A stretch of DNA of 64,000 nucleotides from Myxococcota bacterium. Lineage in GTDB: Bacteria; Myxococcota_A; UBA9042; DTJE01. Location of the stretch: contig JAGOKF010000011.1 in assembly GCA_017994695.1 (NCBI GenBank), positions 1-64,000 of the forward strand, in the 5' to 3' direction. A model generated the notes under the pieces. It was not told where the DNA came from and searched no databases. It saw only the letters and a list, made by a program, of their open reading frames with translations. A program made the position numbers and the translations under genes. Of this stretch, positions 6,672 to 15,262 are shown in pieces; the stretch's first letter is position 1, and each line of letters begins with the position of its first letter.

Positions 6672-8648
6672 ATGGCCAGGGCGCTCCGTGCGGCAGGCTG
6701 GGGAATCCTGATCGGCCTTCTGGCCTGTGCCACCCCGGAACCCGAGGTCCCGGTGACGGTCCTCAAGGGGTCCTCGTACCAGAGGGGCCTGGAACACGGC
6801 CGCGTGCATCGGGACCGCATCCGGTCGTTCTACACGCTGCTGCTGACCAACTCCCTGATGCCCTACCTGAACCGGGAGCGCCCCGACGTCGCCTCGGTGC
6901 TGACCCGCTACCTGTCCCGGGAGGAGGGCCGTGAGGACAGTCCCTACCAGCAGTGGCGGGACCGGTGCCTGGCGGACTGCACCTACAACTGCACCGAGAC
7001 CTGCGGCTTTTCCTACCTGCTGATGAAGGAGAGCGCGGCCCGCCTGAAGTCGTTCATCCCCCAGGAGGCCCTGGACGAGATGCAGGGGATCGCCGACGGA
7101 TCGGGCCTGCCCTTCGAGAAGGTGCTGATCCTGAACACCTTCTTCGACACGCTGCTGTCGTTCCGGGCCATCACCGCCTACATCCGCCAGTCCCAGGCCC
7201 CGATGCTGGTCCGGGTGGAGGTGCCGGCGGCGGCGGGCGACGGGCGGGACAACGACGAGGACGGCCGGACCGACGAGGACGGGGAGGCGGTCCTGGATCC
7301 CTTCGATCCCTCCCCGCACGCCTCCTGGGCCGAGGTTCCCGGCGACGGACCTGTGCGCCTGCGCCTGCACGACATCAAACTGGCCATCGGGGTGGACAAG
7401 GGGGACGTGCCGGGGGTGGATCCGGCCACCGTGCGGGTCCGACACAACGGCACGCTCTACCGGATCCCCGAGGATCGTCCCTCGCTGGAGACCGTCGCGG
7501 TGGAAGGGGATCCGGGGTCCCTGGACGTGATCTTCCAGCCGCCCGGAGGCTTCCCCCCCGCGACGGTCCAGGTGCTGGAGATCCAGGCGGGGGACTTCAA
7601 CCGGATCGTCCGCCCGCCGCCGGTCCACGCCCGGTTCATGCGGGAGGAGCGCATCGTCTTCACCACCGCGGGGACCGGACGGCCCCGGATCGCGGTCCCC
7701 AACCGCGCGCCGCCGTCGGTCCCGGTCATCCCTCCCTCGATCGCCTTCGCCGCCCGGGGCGGGGCGACATCCGACGGCCGGACGCTGCTGGCCCAGCACT
7801 TCGCCCTGCTGGACTCCAACGCCTCCCACCGGCACGCCACGGTCTTCGTGCACCTTCCCGAACAGGGGATTCCCTACGCGATCCTCGGCTACCCCGGGCT
7901 GGTCTGGGGGCTCGCGGGGATGAACGGCGAGGGCCTGTCCTGGACCTTCACGCTGTCCGACTCCCTGAACAACCCGATGGTCGAGGCCTTCCTGAAGGAC
8001 CTCTTCGACGCGCGCCTGCTGGAAGAGGGCGTCCCCATCGGGATCCTGGGCCGGGAGGTCCTGTCCCGGCGCCGGGACACCGCCGGGGCCCTCGAGGACC
8101 TGACCCGGGTCAAGGCCTCCTTCGGGTGGAACGTGCTGGTGGCGGACCGGAGCGGGGACCTGGCCGCCGTGGAGATGGACACGGACCTCCAGGGACGACC
8201 GGAAGGGGGGGCCTTCGTGATCCGTCCCTCGGAGCCCGGGGAAGCGGCACCGGGGCAGGAAACGGGGGATCCGGGACCGAGCGTCGGCCCCGACGACCTG
8301 CGGATCGCCAGCCATTTCCAGAGGAATCGGGACGACCTGACGACCCGGGTGCTGGTCTTCGACATCCGGCCCCAGCGGACCTGGAGCACCTTCTGGTACC
8401 GGTCCATCCAGGCCCACCTGGCCCTGGGGGAGGAGATCGCGGCCCGCTACGGCCGCATCGACCGGGACGAGGCCATCGCCATCCTCCGGCAGCCGGCCCT
8501 GGTGGACCCCCGGGACTCGATGATCGCCTCGGTGATGGAACCCGCCCTGGGACGGATCTGGTACGCCATGGGACAGGTGCCCGCCACCGACGGGGAATTC
8601 CGCCTGCTGGACCTCCGGGACTTCCTGGACGACGGGGGCTCCCCATGA
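6672..8648 (+). CDS. C45-like Ntn hydrolase / acyltransferase lipoprotein
   Basis: 658 residues with a lipoprotein signal (LLAC, Cys about 19). Residues about 30-160 resemble the N-terminal part of C45 autoproteolytic acyltransferases and phospholipase-B-like proteins: RGLEHGRVHRD, then a helical region ending ILNTFFDT. An insertion of about 190 residues follows, starting with an Asp-rich, calcium-binding-like DGRDNDEDGRTDEDGE near 190. Then comes the catalytic-core-like stretch SIAFAARGGATSDGRTLLAQ, with YPGLVWGLAGMNGEGLSW later. The nucleophile in this family is normally Cys; the equivalent position here is Ser356 by my alignment. The gene heads a four-gene coupled operon. It probably cleaves amide or ester bonds in the envelope or outside the cell; the substrate is unknown. 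Confidence 0.7.
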   Translation: MARALRAAGWGILIGLLACATPEPEVPVTVLKGSSYQRGLEHGRVHRDRIRSFYTLLLTNSLMPYLNRERPDVASVLTRYLSREEGREDSPYQQWRDRCLADCTYNCTETCGFSYLLMKESAARLKSFIPQEALDEMQGIADGSGLPFEKVLILNTFFDTLLSFRAITAYIRQSQAPMLVRVEVPAAAGDGRDNDEDGRTDEDGEAVLDPFDPSPHASWAEVPGDGPVRLRLHDIKLAIGVDKGDVPGVDPATVRVRHNGTLYRIPEDRPSLETVAVEGDPGSLDVIFQPPGGFPPATVQVLEIQAGDFNRIVRPPPVHARFMREERIVFTTAGTGRPRIAVPNRAPPSVPVIPPSIAFAARGGATSDGRTLLAQHFALLDSNASHRHATVFVHLPEQGIPYAILGYPGLVWGLAGMNGEGLSWTFTLSDSLNNPMVEAFLKDLFDARLLEEGVPIGILGREVLSRRRDTAGALEDLTRVKASFGWNVLVADRSGDLAAVEMDTDLQGRPEGGAFVIRPSEPGEAAPGQETGDPGPSVGPDDLRIASHFQRNRDDLTTRVLVFDIRPQRTWSTFWYRSIQAHLALGEEIAARYGRIDRDEAIAILRQPALVDPRDSMIASVMEPALGRIWYAMGQVPATDGEFRLLDLRDFLDDGGSP

Positions 8649-9895
8649 CCGGCGGAAGAAGGACCAGGGACAGGGGACGCCTCCTGCTCTTCCCCGGATT
8701 CCTGCTGGCCTGCACCTGCCTCGCCTCGCCGGGAATCCGGGCCGGGGGGCTCACGGACACCCTGCCCCGGAACGCCTTCCTGCTGGACGTTTCCTACCAC
8801 TTCGCCTGGCTCGACGGGGCCTGGGACGGCAAGGGCCGTTACGGGTCCCTGCTCCCGGACATCGATCGCTACGAACCGGGGGGCAGCCTCCAGGGAACTC
8901 TGACCCCGGACGCGAAGGTCCGCTACCACCTGACCATCTTCCAGTTGCAGGTCGGGCTGGCCGACGCGCTGTCCCTGGGCATCGGGATCCCCCTGGTGAT
9001 CCGGACCGACATCACGCCGGACCTCCGGTGGACTCCGGGGGACTTCCAGCCGTTCCTGGGCCGGGCCTACACCGAGGAAGACTTCTGGCAATGGGCGGCC
9101 AGCATGGGGCAGCCCAAACCGGGACCGTGGACCGGGAACCGGAACGTGCTGGGGGACGTGGTGCTGGGCCTCCGGTTCCGGTTCACGGACTTCCTGCCGA
9201 AGGTGCGGGCCGTCGGGATCCAGGGCGCCGTCACGGTCCAGGGAGCCCTTCCCACCGGCCGCCAAGCGGACCCGGAGGAGGTCGTCGCCGCGGGAACCAC
9301 CATGTGGGACCTCCAGGCCCAGGGGGACCTGGGCATCCACCTGGCCCTGGAAAAGACCTTCGGAGGGGCCCTCCAGGGGCGACTGACCCTGGGCCTGGAC
9401 CTGTTCTACGAGGCCTTCCTGCCCCACCGCTACGCCTCGGCCTTCGGACGGAAGAATCCCCTGCTGCTGAACTACGGACCGTATGCCGGAAAGGCCTACT
9501 GGATCGACGGGGGGGACCTCGCCGGAGCCGCCCTCCAGGTCGAAGGGGTGATCTGGAAGGGCCCGGCCAGGGCCTCCTTCGTCAGCGGCGGCAGCCTGGA
9601 CCGGGCCCGGATGCTCCCGCCCCTCTGGACCGCCTCGGTGCGCCTGGCCAGCGCCTTCATCGGCCAGACCGGCTTCACCTCGCAATCGTCCGTCTGGGAC
9701 GCGATGCAGGAGGAGAAATGGAGACCCGGCTATCGCAACGTACTGGTCCTGTCCACGGTCCTGAGCCTGCTGCGCCTGGGGGCCCCGCTGCAGGTCACCG
9801 CGGCCTGGCGTTCCACCAGCCTGATCCCCGGGAAGAACACCCGGGCGTCCGACAGCCTGTCCGTGGGCATCCGCATTCCCGGCGTCTTCTGGTGA
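8645..9895 (+). CDS. Outer-membrane beta-barrel protein
   Basis: 416 residues. A Sec signal peptide ends near GIRAGG (about residue 33). The mature part alternates hydrophobic and polar residues in short strands rich in Gly, Tyr and Trp, and ends in V-F-W, a terminal aromatic residue typical of outer-membrane barrels. Strand-like segments such as ALSLGIGIPLVIRTDI and VVLGLRFRFTDF recall the transporter-type (FadL/MetA-pathway) barrels of Gram-negative bacteria. The start overlaps the upstream lipoprotein stop (ATGA). Its stop overlaps the next start (GTGA), so the barrel is made with two Ntn hydrolases. It could import or export their product or substrate; this is inference from the operon. 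Confidence 0.75.
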   Translation: MTGGRRTRDRGRLLLFPGFLLACTCLASPGIRAGGLTDTLPRNAFLLDVSYHFAWLDGAWDGKGRYGSLLPDIDRYEPGGSLQGTLTPDAKVRYHLTIFQLQVGLADALSLGIGIPLVIRTDITPDLRWTPGDFQPFLGRAYTEEDFWQWAASMGQPKPGPWTGNRNVLGDVVLGLRFRFTDFLPKVRAVGIQGAVTVQGALPTGRQADPEEVVAAGTTMWDLQAQGDLGIHLALEKTFGGALQGRLTLGLDLFYEAFLPHRYASAFGRKNPLLLNYGPYAGKAYWIDGGDLAGAALQVEGVIWKGPARASFVSGGSLDRARMLPPLWTASVRLASAFIGQTGFTSQSSVWDAMQEEKWRPGYRNVLVLSTVLSLLRLGAPLQVTAAWRSTSLIPGKNTRASDSLSVGIRIPGVFW

Positions 9896-12471
9896 GGACC
9901 GGGATCGGATTTCGCGGCCCTGTCGTTGGGCTTCTCCTGCTGGCGTTCGCCCTCCCGGGGGACACCGGCTGTGCCACCTCCCGCTACCTGAACTACCGCA
10001 CTCGTCCCGACTACCCCCGGACCCGGGACGATTCCCTGCGGATCCCGGGCCTCCGGGAACCGGTGCAGACCTTCCTGGACCCTTCCGGAATCCCCCACAT
10101 CCAGGCCCGGAACGAGGAGGATCTGGCCCGGGTCACGGGGTTCTTCCAGGGGCGCTACCGCTTCTTCGCGATGGACATGCTCCGGCGCCTGGCCCGTGGA
10201 CGGGTCTCCGAACTGGTCGGGGAGCAGCCCCTCTTCGAGGGGACCACGGTGGAGTTCGACCGGGCCATGCGGGGATGGGGCATCGACCGGGACATCGCCC
10301 GGGACGTCCAGGAACTGTCCCCGGAGATGCGGGGGCTGCTGGCGGCCTTCACCGAGGGGGTCAACGAGGCCCTCCGTCGCTATCGCCCGATGGAGCACCG
10401 GGTGCTGGGGATCGCCCCCGAACCCTGGACCATCGAGGACTGCTTCGCCATCGGGCGCCTGAACGCCTGGTCCGTCACCCACAACTGGCAGCAGGAGTTG
10501 TCCCGCCTGCTGCTGGCCTGGCACGTGGGCCTCGACCGGGCGGAGGCCATCTACGGCCATGCGCCCTGGGCCGGGGGGACCACCCTGCCCCCATCGGGCC
10601 CCCCCCGGGAACTCCCCCCGGCGGTCGCCGCGGAACTCCGGAACCTGTTCCCGTCCCGGCCTCCCAGGACCGCGCCCCCGCGCAGCGAAGCCGGGCCGGT
10701 CCTGGACCCGGGAGTGCTGACCGGCGCCAGCAACTCCTGGGTGGTGGCGGCGGACCTCTCGGCCTCGGGCCGGCCGCTCCAGGCCAACGACCCCCACCTG
10801 ACCCACATGCTGCCCTCGCTGATGTTCCAGCAGCACCTGTCGGCCCCGGGGGTGGACGTCATCGGGGCGGGCATCGCCGGACTGCCCTTCGTGCTGGCAG
10901 GGCACAACGGGCATGTCGCCTGGGGCACCACCTCCCTGGTCGGGGACGTGGTGGACCTCTTCGTGGAACGGGTCGATCCGGGCCGCCCGGACTGCGTGCT
11001 GCGGGACGGGGTCCCGGTCCCCCTGGAGGTCCGGGAGGAGATCGTGCGCGTCCGCCGGGGCAAGGTCCTGGAGGAACGCCGGTTCCGGATCCGGGTCGGC
11101 CCCCACGGACCCCTGCTGAACGACCTCTACCCCCACCTGCTGGACTCGGAGATGCCCCTGGTGTCCCTCCAGTGGGATCCCCCGGGCATCGCCGACAGCC
11201 TGGAGGCGATCCGGAAGGCCGCCCGGGCCACGACGGTCAGGGAACTGCGGGAGGCCCTGTCGGGCATGATGTCGCCGGCTTCGGCCTGGACGGCCGCCGA
11301 CACCGACGGGACCATCGCGTTCTTCGTCACCGGGGCGATCCCGGTCCGTCCCCGGCACCTCGGGACCTTCCCGGCCCCGGGATGGGACTCGTCCTACGAC
11401 TGGACGGGGATCGTGAACCCCGCCGCCCTGCCCTACGCCGAGGCTCGGGAGGGCTTCTTCGCCCACGCCAACAACCTGGTGGCGGACCCGGCCCGCAGCC
11501 CGGTGTTCCTCCACGTGGACACCGCGCCGTCCTACCGCTACGACCGGATCGCCGAGTTGATCCGCACCACCGGACCCCACACGCTCCAGAGCCTGGCGGA
11601 CATCCAGATGGACGTCCGCCTGAACCGCGGCAAGCGCCTGCTGCCCTTCCTGGTCCAGGATCTCTCGCGCCGGGAGGCCCGGTGGAGCCCCCTGGAGCGG
11701 AAGGCCCTGGACCTGCTCCGGTCCTGGGACTTCGAGGCCGGCACCGGGTCCGTGGGCACCACCCTCTTCTTCTCCACCTACCGGGAGGCGGTGATCCTGG
11801 CCATCCAGGACGAACTGCCACCGGACGCCTACCGGTTCTTCCTCTCCCAGCGCTACTCGACCAACGTGGCGGACCTCTGGTTCGACCGTCCCGACCATCC
11901 CGTCTGGGACGATCGGCGAACCCCCCGGGTCGAAATGCGCCGGGAGGTGATCCAGGAGGCCTTCCGGAGGGCCGTCCGGAGGCTCCAGCGGGAACTGGGA
12001 CCCAACCCCGAGGAGTGGCGGTGGGGCAAGGTCCACACCCTCCAGATCCGCCACGCCTTCGGGGGACAGAAGGCCATCTCCCGCTTCATGAACCTCCGGC
12101 CCTCCCCGGTCGGCGGGGCCCTGGACTCCGTCTGGAAATCCCACTTCGACCTGGGCAACGAAGAGCATCCCTTCGCGGTGGTCGCCGGGCCCTCCTACCG
12201 GCAGGTCGTGGACCTGGCGGACATCGATCACGGCCTGTGGGTCAGCGACACCGGCATCTCGGGCTGGCCCGGATCCCCCCAGTACGGCGACCAGCACGAG
12301 GCATGGAAGCGCGGCGAGTTCCTCCCGATGATCTTCCGGTGGGACGAGGTGCGATCCCTGGCCCGGGCGACCATCCGCCTCGTGCCCCTCGGCCGGGACG
12401 AGGAGCCGGACCCCGAAGGCCCCCTGGAGGACGACACCCCGGCAGCGGCCAGCGAGGAGGAAGCCCCATGA
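9892..12471 (+). CDS. Penicillin acylase (S45) family Ntn hydrolase
   Basis: 859 residues, within the range for S45 precursors. The order is a membrane or lipoprotein signal (TGC near residue 27), an alpha-chain region opening DPSGIPHIQARNEEDL, a spacer, then the beta-chain start GASNSW. Ser280 is the expected autocatalytic nucleophile, followed by QANDPHL and a typical GHNGHVAWGTTSLVGDVVDLF segment. NLVADP and a C-terminal LRPSPVGGALDSVW match the beta chain of acyl-homoserine-lactone and penicillin acylases. The start is GTG, overlapping the barrel gene stop. Family members cleave N-acyl amides such as penicillin G, cephalosporins and AHLs. Expression with a second Ntn hydrolase and a barrel suggests scavenging or destruction of an acylated compound in the envelope. 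Confidence 0.9.
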   Translation: MRTGIGFRGPVVGLLLLAFALPGDTGCATSRYLNYRTRPDYPRTRDDSLRIPGLREPVQTFLDPSGIPHIQARNEEDLARVTGFFQGRYRFFAMDMLRRLARGRVSELVGEQPLFEGTTVEFDRAMRGWGIDRDIARDVQELSPEMRGLLAAFTEGVNEALRRYRPMEHRVLGIAPEPWTIEDCFAIGRLNAWSVTHNWQQELSRLLLAWHVGLDRAEAIYGHAPWAGGTTLPPSGPPRELPPAVAAELRNLFPSRPPRTAPPRSEAGPVLDPGVLTGASNSWVVAADLSASGRPLQANDPHLTHMLPSLMFQQHLSAPGVDVIGAGIAGLPFVLAGHNGHVAWGTTSLVGDVVDLFVERVDPGRPDCVLRDGVPVPLEVREEIVRVRRGKVLEERRFRIRVGPHGPLLNDLYPHLLDSEMPLVSLQWDPPGIADSLEAIRKAARATTVRELREALSGMMSPASAWTAADTDGTIAFFVTGAIPVRPRHLGTFPAPGWDSSYDWTGIVNPAALPYAEAREGFFAHANNLVADPARSPVFLHVDTAPSYRYDRIAELIRTTGPHTLQSLADIQMDVRLNRGKRLLPFLVQDLSRREARWSPLERKALDLLRSWDFEAGTGSVGTTLFFSTYREAVILAIQDELPPDAYRFFLSQRYSTNVADLWFDRPDHPVWDDRRTPRVEMRREVIQEAFRRAVRRLQRELGPNPEEWRWGKVHTLQIRHAFGGQKAISRFMNLRPSPVGGALDSVWKSHFDLGNEEHPFAVVAGPSYRQVVDLADIDHGLWVSDTGISGWPGSPQYGDQHEAWKRGEFLPMIFRWDEVRSLARATIRLVPLGRDEEPDPEGPLEDDTPAAASEEEAP

Positions 12472-13064
12472 CCCCGCGCCTGCCCCTCCTGGCGGCCGGG
12501 ATCCTCGCCGCCGGCGCCGGCTGCACGCTGACCCCCGGGGACTTCCCCGTGGAATCGGGGGAGATCTCCTCGACGGGGGGCGCCGACGGCCTGCCATCGG
12601 CCCCTGCCCGGGACCTTCCGCAGCCCGACGGCGGCATTGCCGGGTCGCCCGCAGGGGCCCCCTGCGAAACCGCCGAGGAGTGCCGGACCGGATTCTGCAT
12701 GACCACCGAGAACATCGGGGGCTTCATCGCCGGGGCCTCGGTCCCCGGGGGCTACTGCTCGGGCCTCTTCTGCGCCGTGGATGGGTCCGACGGCGCCTGC
12801 ACCCCCGAGATGGGAGGCGTGTGCTTCAGCCTGTTCCCGTTCCTGGGGGAGTCCTTCGCCGAACAGGGAATCTGCCTCGCGCCCTGCGAAACGGACGACG
12901 ACTGCCGTCCCGAAGACGATCAGGTCTGCTTCGACGCGATGGAACTGCAGCAGGCGGGGCGCCTGACCCCCGATCAACTGGCCCTCTACTACGGGGACCT
13001 CCGGAGGGCCTGCCTGCCCCGGACGGTCCGGGACGCGGCGATGGCCCCGCCGAAGACCCGGTAG
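12468..13064 (+). CDS. Small cysteine-rich lipoprotein
   Basis: 198 residues. The lipobox is AGAGC near Cys19, followed by a Pro/Gly/Asp-rich linker to about residue 65 and then about ten cysteines in pairs (CETAEECRTGFC, CAPC-type spacing, CETDDDCRPEDDQVC). This layout is common among myxobacterial surface lipoproteins, whose function is generally unknown. The ATG overlaps the penicillin-acylase stop, so it is the last gene of the four-gene operon. It may be a surface scaffold or substrate-capturing partner of the two hydrolases; the sequence does not show which. Confidence 0.75.
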   Translation: MTPRLPLLAAGILAAGAGCTLTPGDFPVESGEISSTGGADGLPSAPARDLPQPDGGIAGSPAGAPCETAEECRTGFCMTTENIGGFIAGASVPGGYCSGLFCAVDGSDGACTPEMGGVCFSLFPFLGESFAEQGICLAPCETDDDCRPEDDQVCFDAMELQQAGRLTPDQLALYYGDLRRACLPRTVRDAAMAPPKTR

Positions 13065-13084
13065 CCGTCCCCGGGCAGCCTTCC

Positions 13085-13939
13085 CTAGGGCATCCAGCGG
13101 GGGTCGAGGCGTCCCTGGAACACCCGGATCGCCGGTCCCTCCAGGAAGACCTCCCGGAAGTCCTCGGCCACCGTCAGCGTCAGGGTACCCCCCGGCAGGT
13201 CCATCCGCAGCGGTTCCCCCGGCCGGGCCTGCCCCGTCCGCACCGCCGCGACGGCCGTGGCGCCGGCCCCGGTCCCGCAGGCCATGGTGACCCCGCAACC
13301 CCGCTCCCGGACCACGACCCGGAAGTGCCCCGGCCCCAGGCGTTCCACGAACTCGACGTTGGTCTTCCGGGGAAACGCCGGGTGTTCGGACAGCACGGAC
13401 CCGAAGGTCTCGGCCTCGGGCACCGACATCCCCTGGAAGATCACCAGGTGGGGATTGCCCATGCCGACCCCGTGACCCTCGAACGATCGCCCGAGGGCCT
13501 CCACCACCAGTCGGCTGTCCGTTCCGGCCATCGGGATGGCCCCGGGATCGAGGGTCGGACGCCCCAGGCCCACGCGAACGGTCCGGACCTGCCCCTGGTC
13601 GTCCAGGAAGACCCGGCAGGGCTTCACCCCGGCCAGCGTCTCGATGGCGATCTCCTCGCCGGATGCGTCCATGCAGTCGTGGAGGTGTTTCGCCACGCAC
13701 CGGATGCCGTTGCCGCACATCTCGGCCTCGGACCCGTCGGCGTTGATCACCCGCATGAACCAGGGAGCCTCGGTTCCCCGCTCCACCAGCAGCACCCCGT
13801 CGGCGCCCACCCCGAAATGCCGGTCGCAGAGGAGGACCGCCGCCTCGGGGGTCAGCCACCGGGGACGGCCCTCCAGGACCTCCAGCACCACGAAGTCGTT
13901 CCCGGTCCCGTGGTATTTCCAGAACGTCGCCCCATCCAT
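13085..13939 (-). CDS. dapF: Diaminopimelate epimerase
   Basis: 284 residues, the usual length. It converts LL- to meso-diaminopimelate for lysine and peptidoglycan synthesis. Both catalytic cysteines are present in their motifs: Cys75 in MCGNGIRC and Cys221 in [20 protein letters not shown] at the N-terminus and [11 protein letters not shown] near 160 complete the family pattern. A good Shine-Dalgarno (GGGAGGAG) precedes the ATG. The gene is convergent with the lipoprotein operon and divergent from folE, with its own promoter-like pair upstream. Confidence 0.97.
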   Translation of the reverse strand: MDGATFWKYHGTGNDFVVLEVLEGRPRWLTPEAAVLLCDRHFGVGADGVLLVERGTEAPWFMRVINADGSEAEMCGNGIRCVAKHLHDCMDASGEEIAIETLAGVKPCRVFLDDQGQVRTVRVGLGRPTLDPGAIPMAGTDSRLVVEALGRSFEGHGVGMGNPHLVIFQGMSVPEAETFGSVLSEHPAFPRKTNVEFVERLGPGHFRVVVRERGCGVTMACGTGAGATAVAAVRTGQARPGEPLRMDLPGGTLTLTVAEDFREVFLEGPAIRVFQGRLDPRWMP

Positions 13940-13965
13940 CGGTCTCCTCCCGGTTGCCGGGGGCG

Positions 13966-13994
13966 ATGGTAGGGGGCTTCCCCAGTCCTGGCAA
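13966..13994 (-). promoter_or_regulatory. Candidate promoter for dapF
   Basis: On the minus strand TTGCCA (13994-13989), 17 nt, TACCAT (13971-13966). The predicted leader is about 20 nt and contains the Shine-Dalgarno. Confidence 0.5.
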
Positions 13995-14067
13995 TCCCCG
14001 GAAGCCGGTCGATGCCCCCGGGCCCCGCAGTTGCGCTACAATGCCCTCCCGTCCGGAAGGAGGCCCG

Positions 14068-14643
14068 ATGGCCGTTTCCGAAGATCAGGCGATGCAGGGA
14101 ATCCGCCACCTCCTGGAGGCCCTGGGGGACGACCCGAACCGGGCCGACCTCCAGGCGACCCCGGGCCGGGTGATCGATTCCCTCCGGTACCTGACCCGGG
14201 GCCAGCGGGAGTCCCTGGAGGAGGTGCTGGAGGGAGGCCTGTTCGAGGGGGACTACCGGGACCTGGTGCTGGTCCGGGACATCGAGTTCGCATCCCTCTG
14301 CGAGCACCACCTGCTGCCGTTCCTGGGCCATGCCCACGTGGCCTACCTTCCCGACGGCCGCATCCTGGGACTGTCCAAGATCGCCCGGATCGTGGACCAC
14401 TTCGCCGCCCGGCTGCAGGTCCAGGAGCGCCTGACGACCCAGATCGCCGAGTGCCTGGAGGAGGTCCTGAAGCCCCGGGCCGTGGGCGTGGTGATCTCGG
14501 CCACCCACCTCTGCATGAAGATCCGGGGCGTCCGGAAGGCCGACGGCGAGGTGGTGACCTCCGCCTGGCGCCAGGACCGGGGCGACCCCGCGGACCTGGA
14601 CCGCCTGAAGCACGAACTGGTCGCCGCCGGGATGCGGCGGTGA
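14068..14643 (+). CDS. folE: GTP cyclohydrolase I
   Basis: 191 residues. It opens the GTP ring to 7,8-dihydroneopterin triphosphate, the first step to tetrahydrofolate or queuosine-type pterins. The zinc ligands Cys78, His81 ([11 protein letters not shown]) and Cys149 (SATHLCM) are all present, as is [13 protein letters not shown]. The start at 14068 is chosen for GGAAGGAGG 5 nt upstream; the open frame extends further 5' without a comparable site. A -10-like TACAAT lies at 14037-14042 with no clear -35. The Nudix and DHH genes follow within 20 bp, so the three probably share a transcript. Confidence 0.96.
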   Translation: MAVSEDQAMQGIRHLLEALGDDPNRADLQATPGRVIDSLRYLTRGQRESLEEVLEGGLFEGDYRDLVLVRDIEFASLCEHHLLPFLGHAHVAYLPDGRILGLSKIARIVDHFAARLQVQERLTTQIAECLEEVLKPRAVGVVISATHLCMKIRGVRKADGEVVTSAWRQDRGDPADLDRLKHELVAAGMRR

Positions 14644-14659
14644 ACCGACGAGGATTCCA

Positions 14660-15262
14660 ATGAGCCCCCGCCCGCCCCCGTGGACTCCCCCGGGCACGCC
14701 CAGCCCGACGCTCCATCATGTCCGGGAGGCCCTGGAAGCCCGGAAGCCCCAGGTGATCCCCCCGACCCGGGACCTGCGCCCGGCCGCGGTGCTGGTGGCC
14801 CTCTGCCCCGGTCCCCAGGGCCTGGAGGTGCTGCTGACCCGTCGATCCCGGGAGGTGGGGGACCACCAGGGCCAGGTCGCCTTCCCGGGAGGGTCGGTGG
14901 ATCCCGAGGACCGGGACAGCCTCGACGCGGCGATCCGGGAGGCCCGGGAAGAGGTCGGGCTTGCGGCGGATCGGGCCCAGGTGCTCGGTCGGCTGGACGA
15001 CTTTCCCACGATCACCGGCTTCCTGGTGACCCCCTGGGTGGTCCAGGTCCCCTCCTTCGATGGGGTCGCTCCGGCCACCGGGGAGGTCGATGCGGTCTTC
15101 CCCTTTCCCATGTCCTGGCTCGCCGACGACCGCCACGTGATCCGTCTTCCGTGGCGTCCCGGGGACGTCCTGGTGGAGGTGCTGTTCATCCCTTACGGAG
15201 AGTTCCTGATCTGGGGCGCCACCGCCCGGATCCTCTGGCAGTTCTGGGAGATCATCCGATGA
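14660..15262 (+). CDS. Nudix hydrolase, CoA-pyrophosphatase-like
   Basis: 200 residues. The Nudix box runs from Gly77 (FPGGSVDPED) to REAREEVG near 93-100, giving the GX5EX7REXXEEXGX pattern. Just before it, LLTRRSREVGDHQGQVAFPGG matches the UPF0035/CoA-diphosphatase signature of the NudL group. The expected activity is hydrolysis of CoA or acyl-CoA to phosphopantetheine and 3',5'-ADP with Mg2+. The gene follows folE by 16 bp (GAGG 7 nt before the ATG) and overlaps the next start by 4 nt. CoA as substrate follows from the family; it is not shown here. Confidence 0.88.
   Translation: MSPRPPPWTPPGTPSPTLHHVREALEARKPQVIPPTRDLRPAAVLVALCPGPQGLEVLLTRRSREVGDHQGQVAFPGGSVDPEDRDSLDAAIREAREEVGLAADRAQVLGRLDDFPTITGFLVTPWVVQVPSFDGVAPATGEVDAVFPFPMSWLADDRHVIRLPWRPGDVLVEVLFIPYGEFLIWGATARILWQFWEIIR

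Noticed and set aside
10551-13994. Long minus-strand frames across the penicillin acylase gene
   Set aside because: They oppose a gene with complete S45 motifs and contain no recognisable domain except the real dapF.
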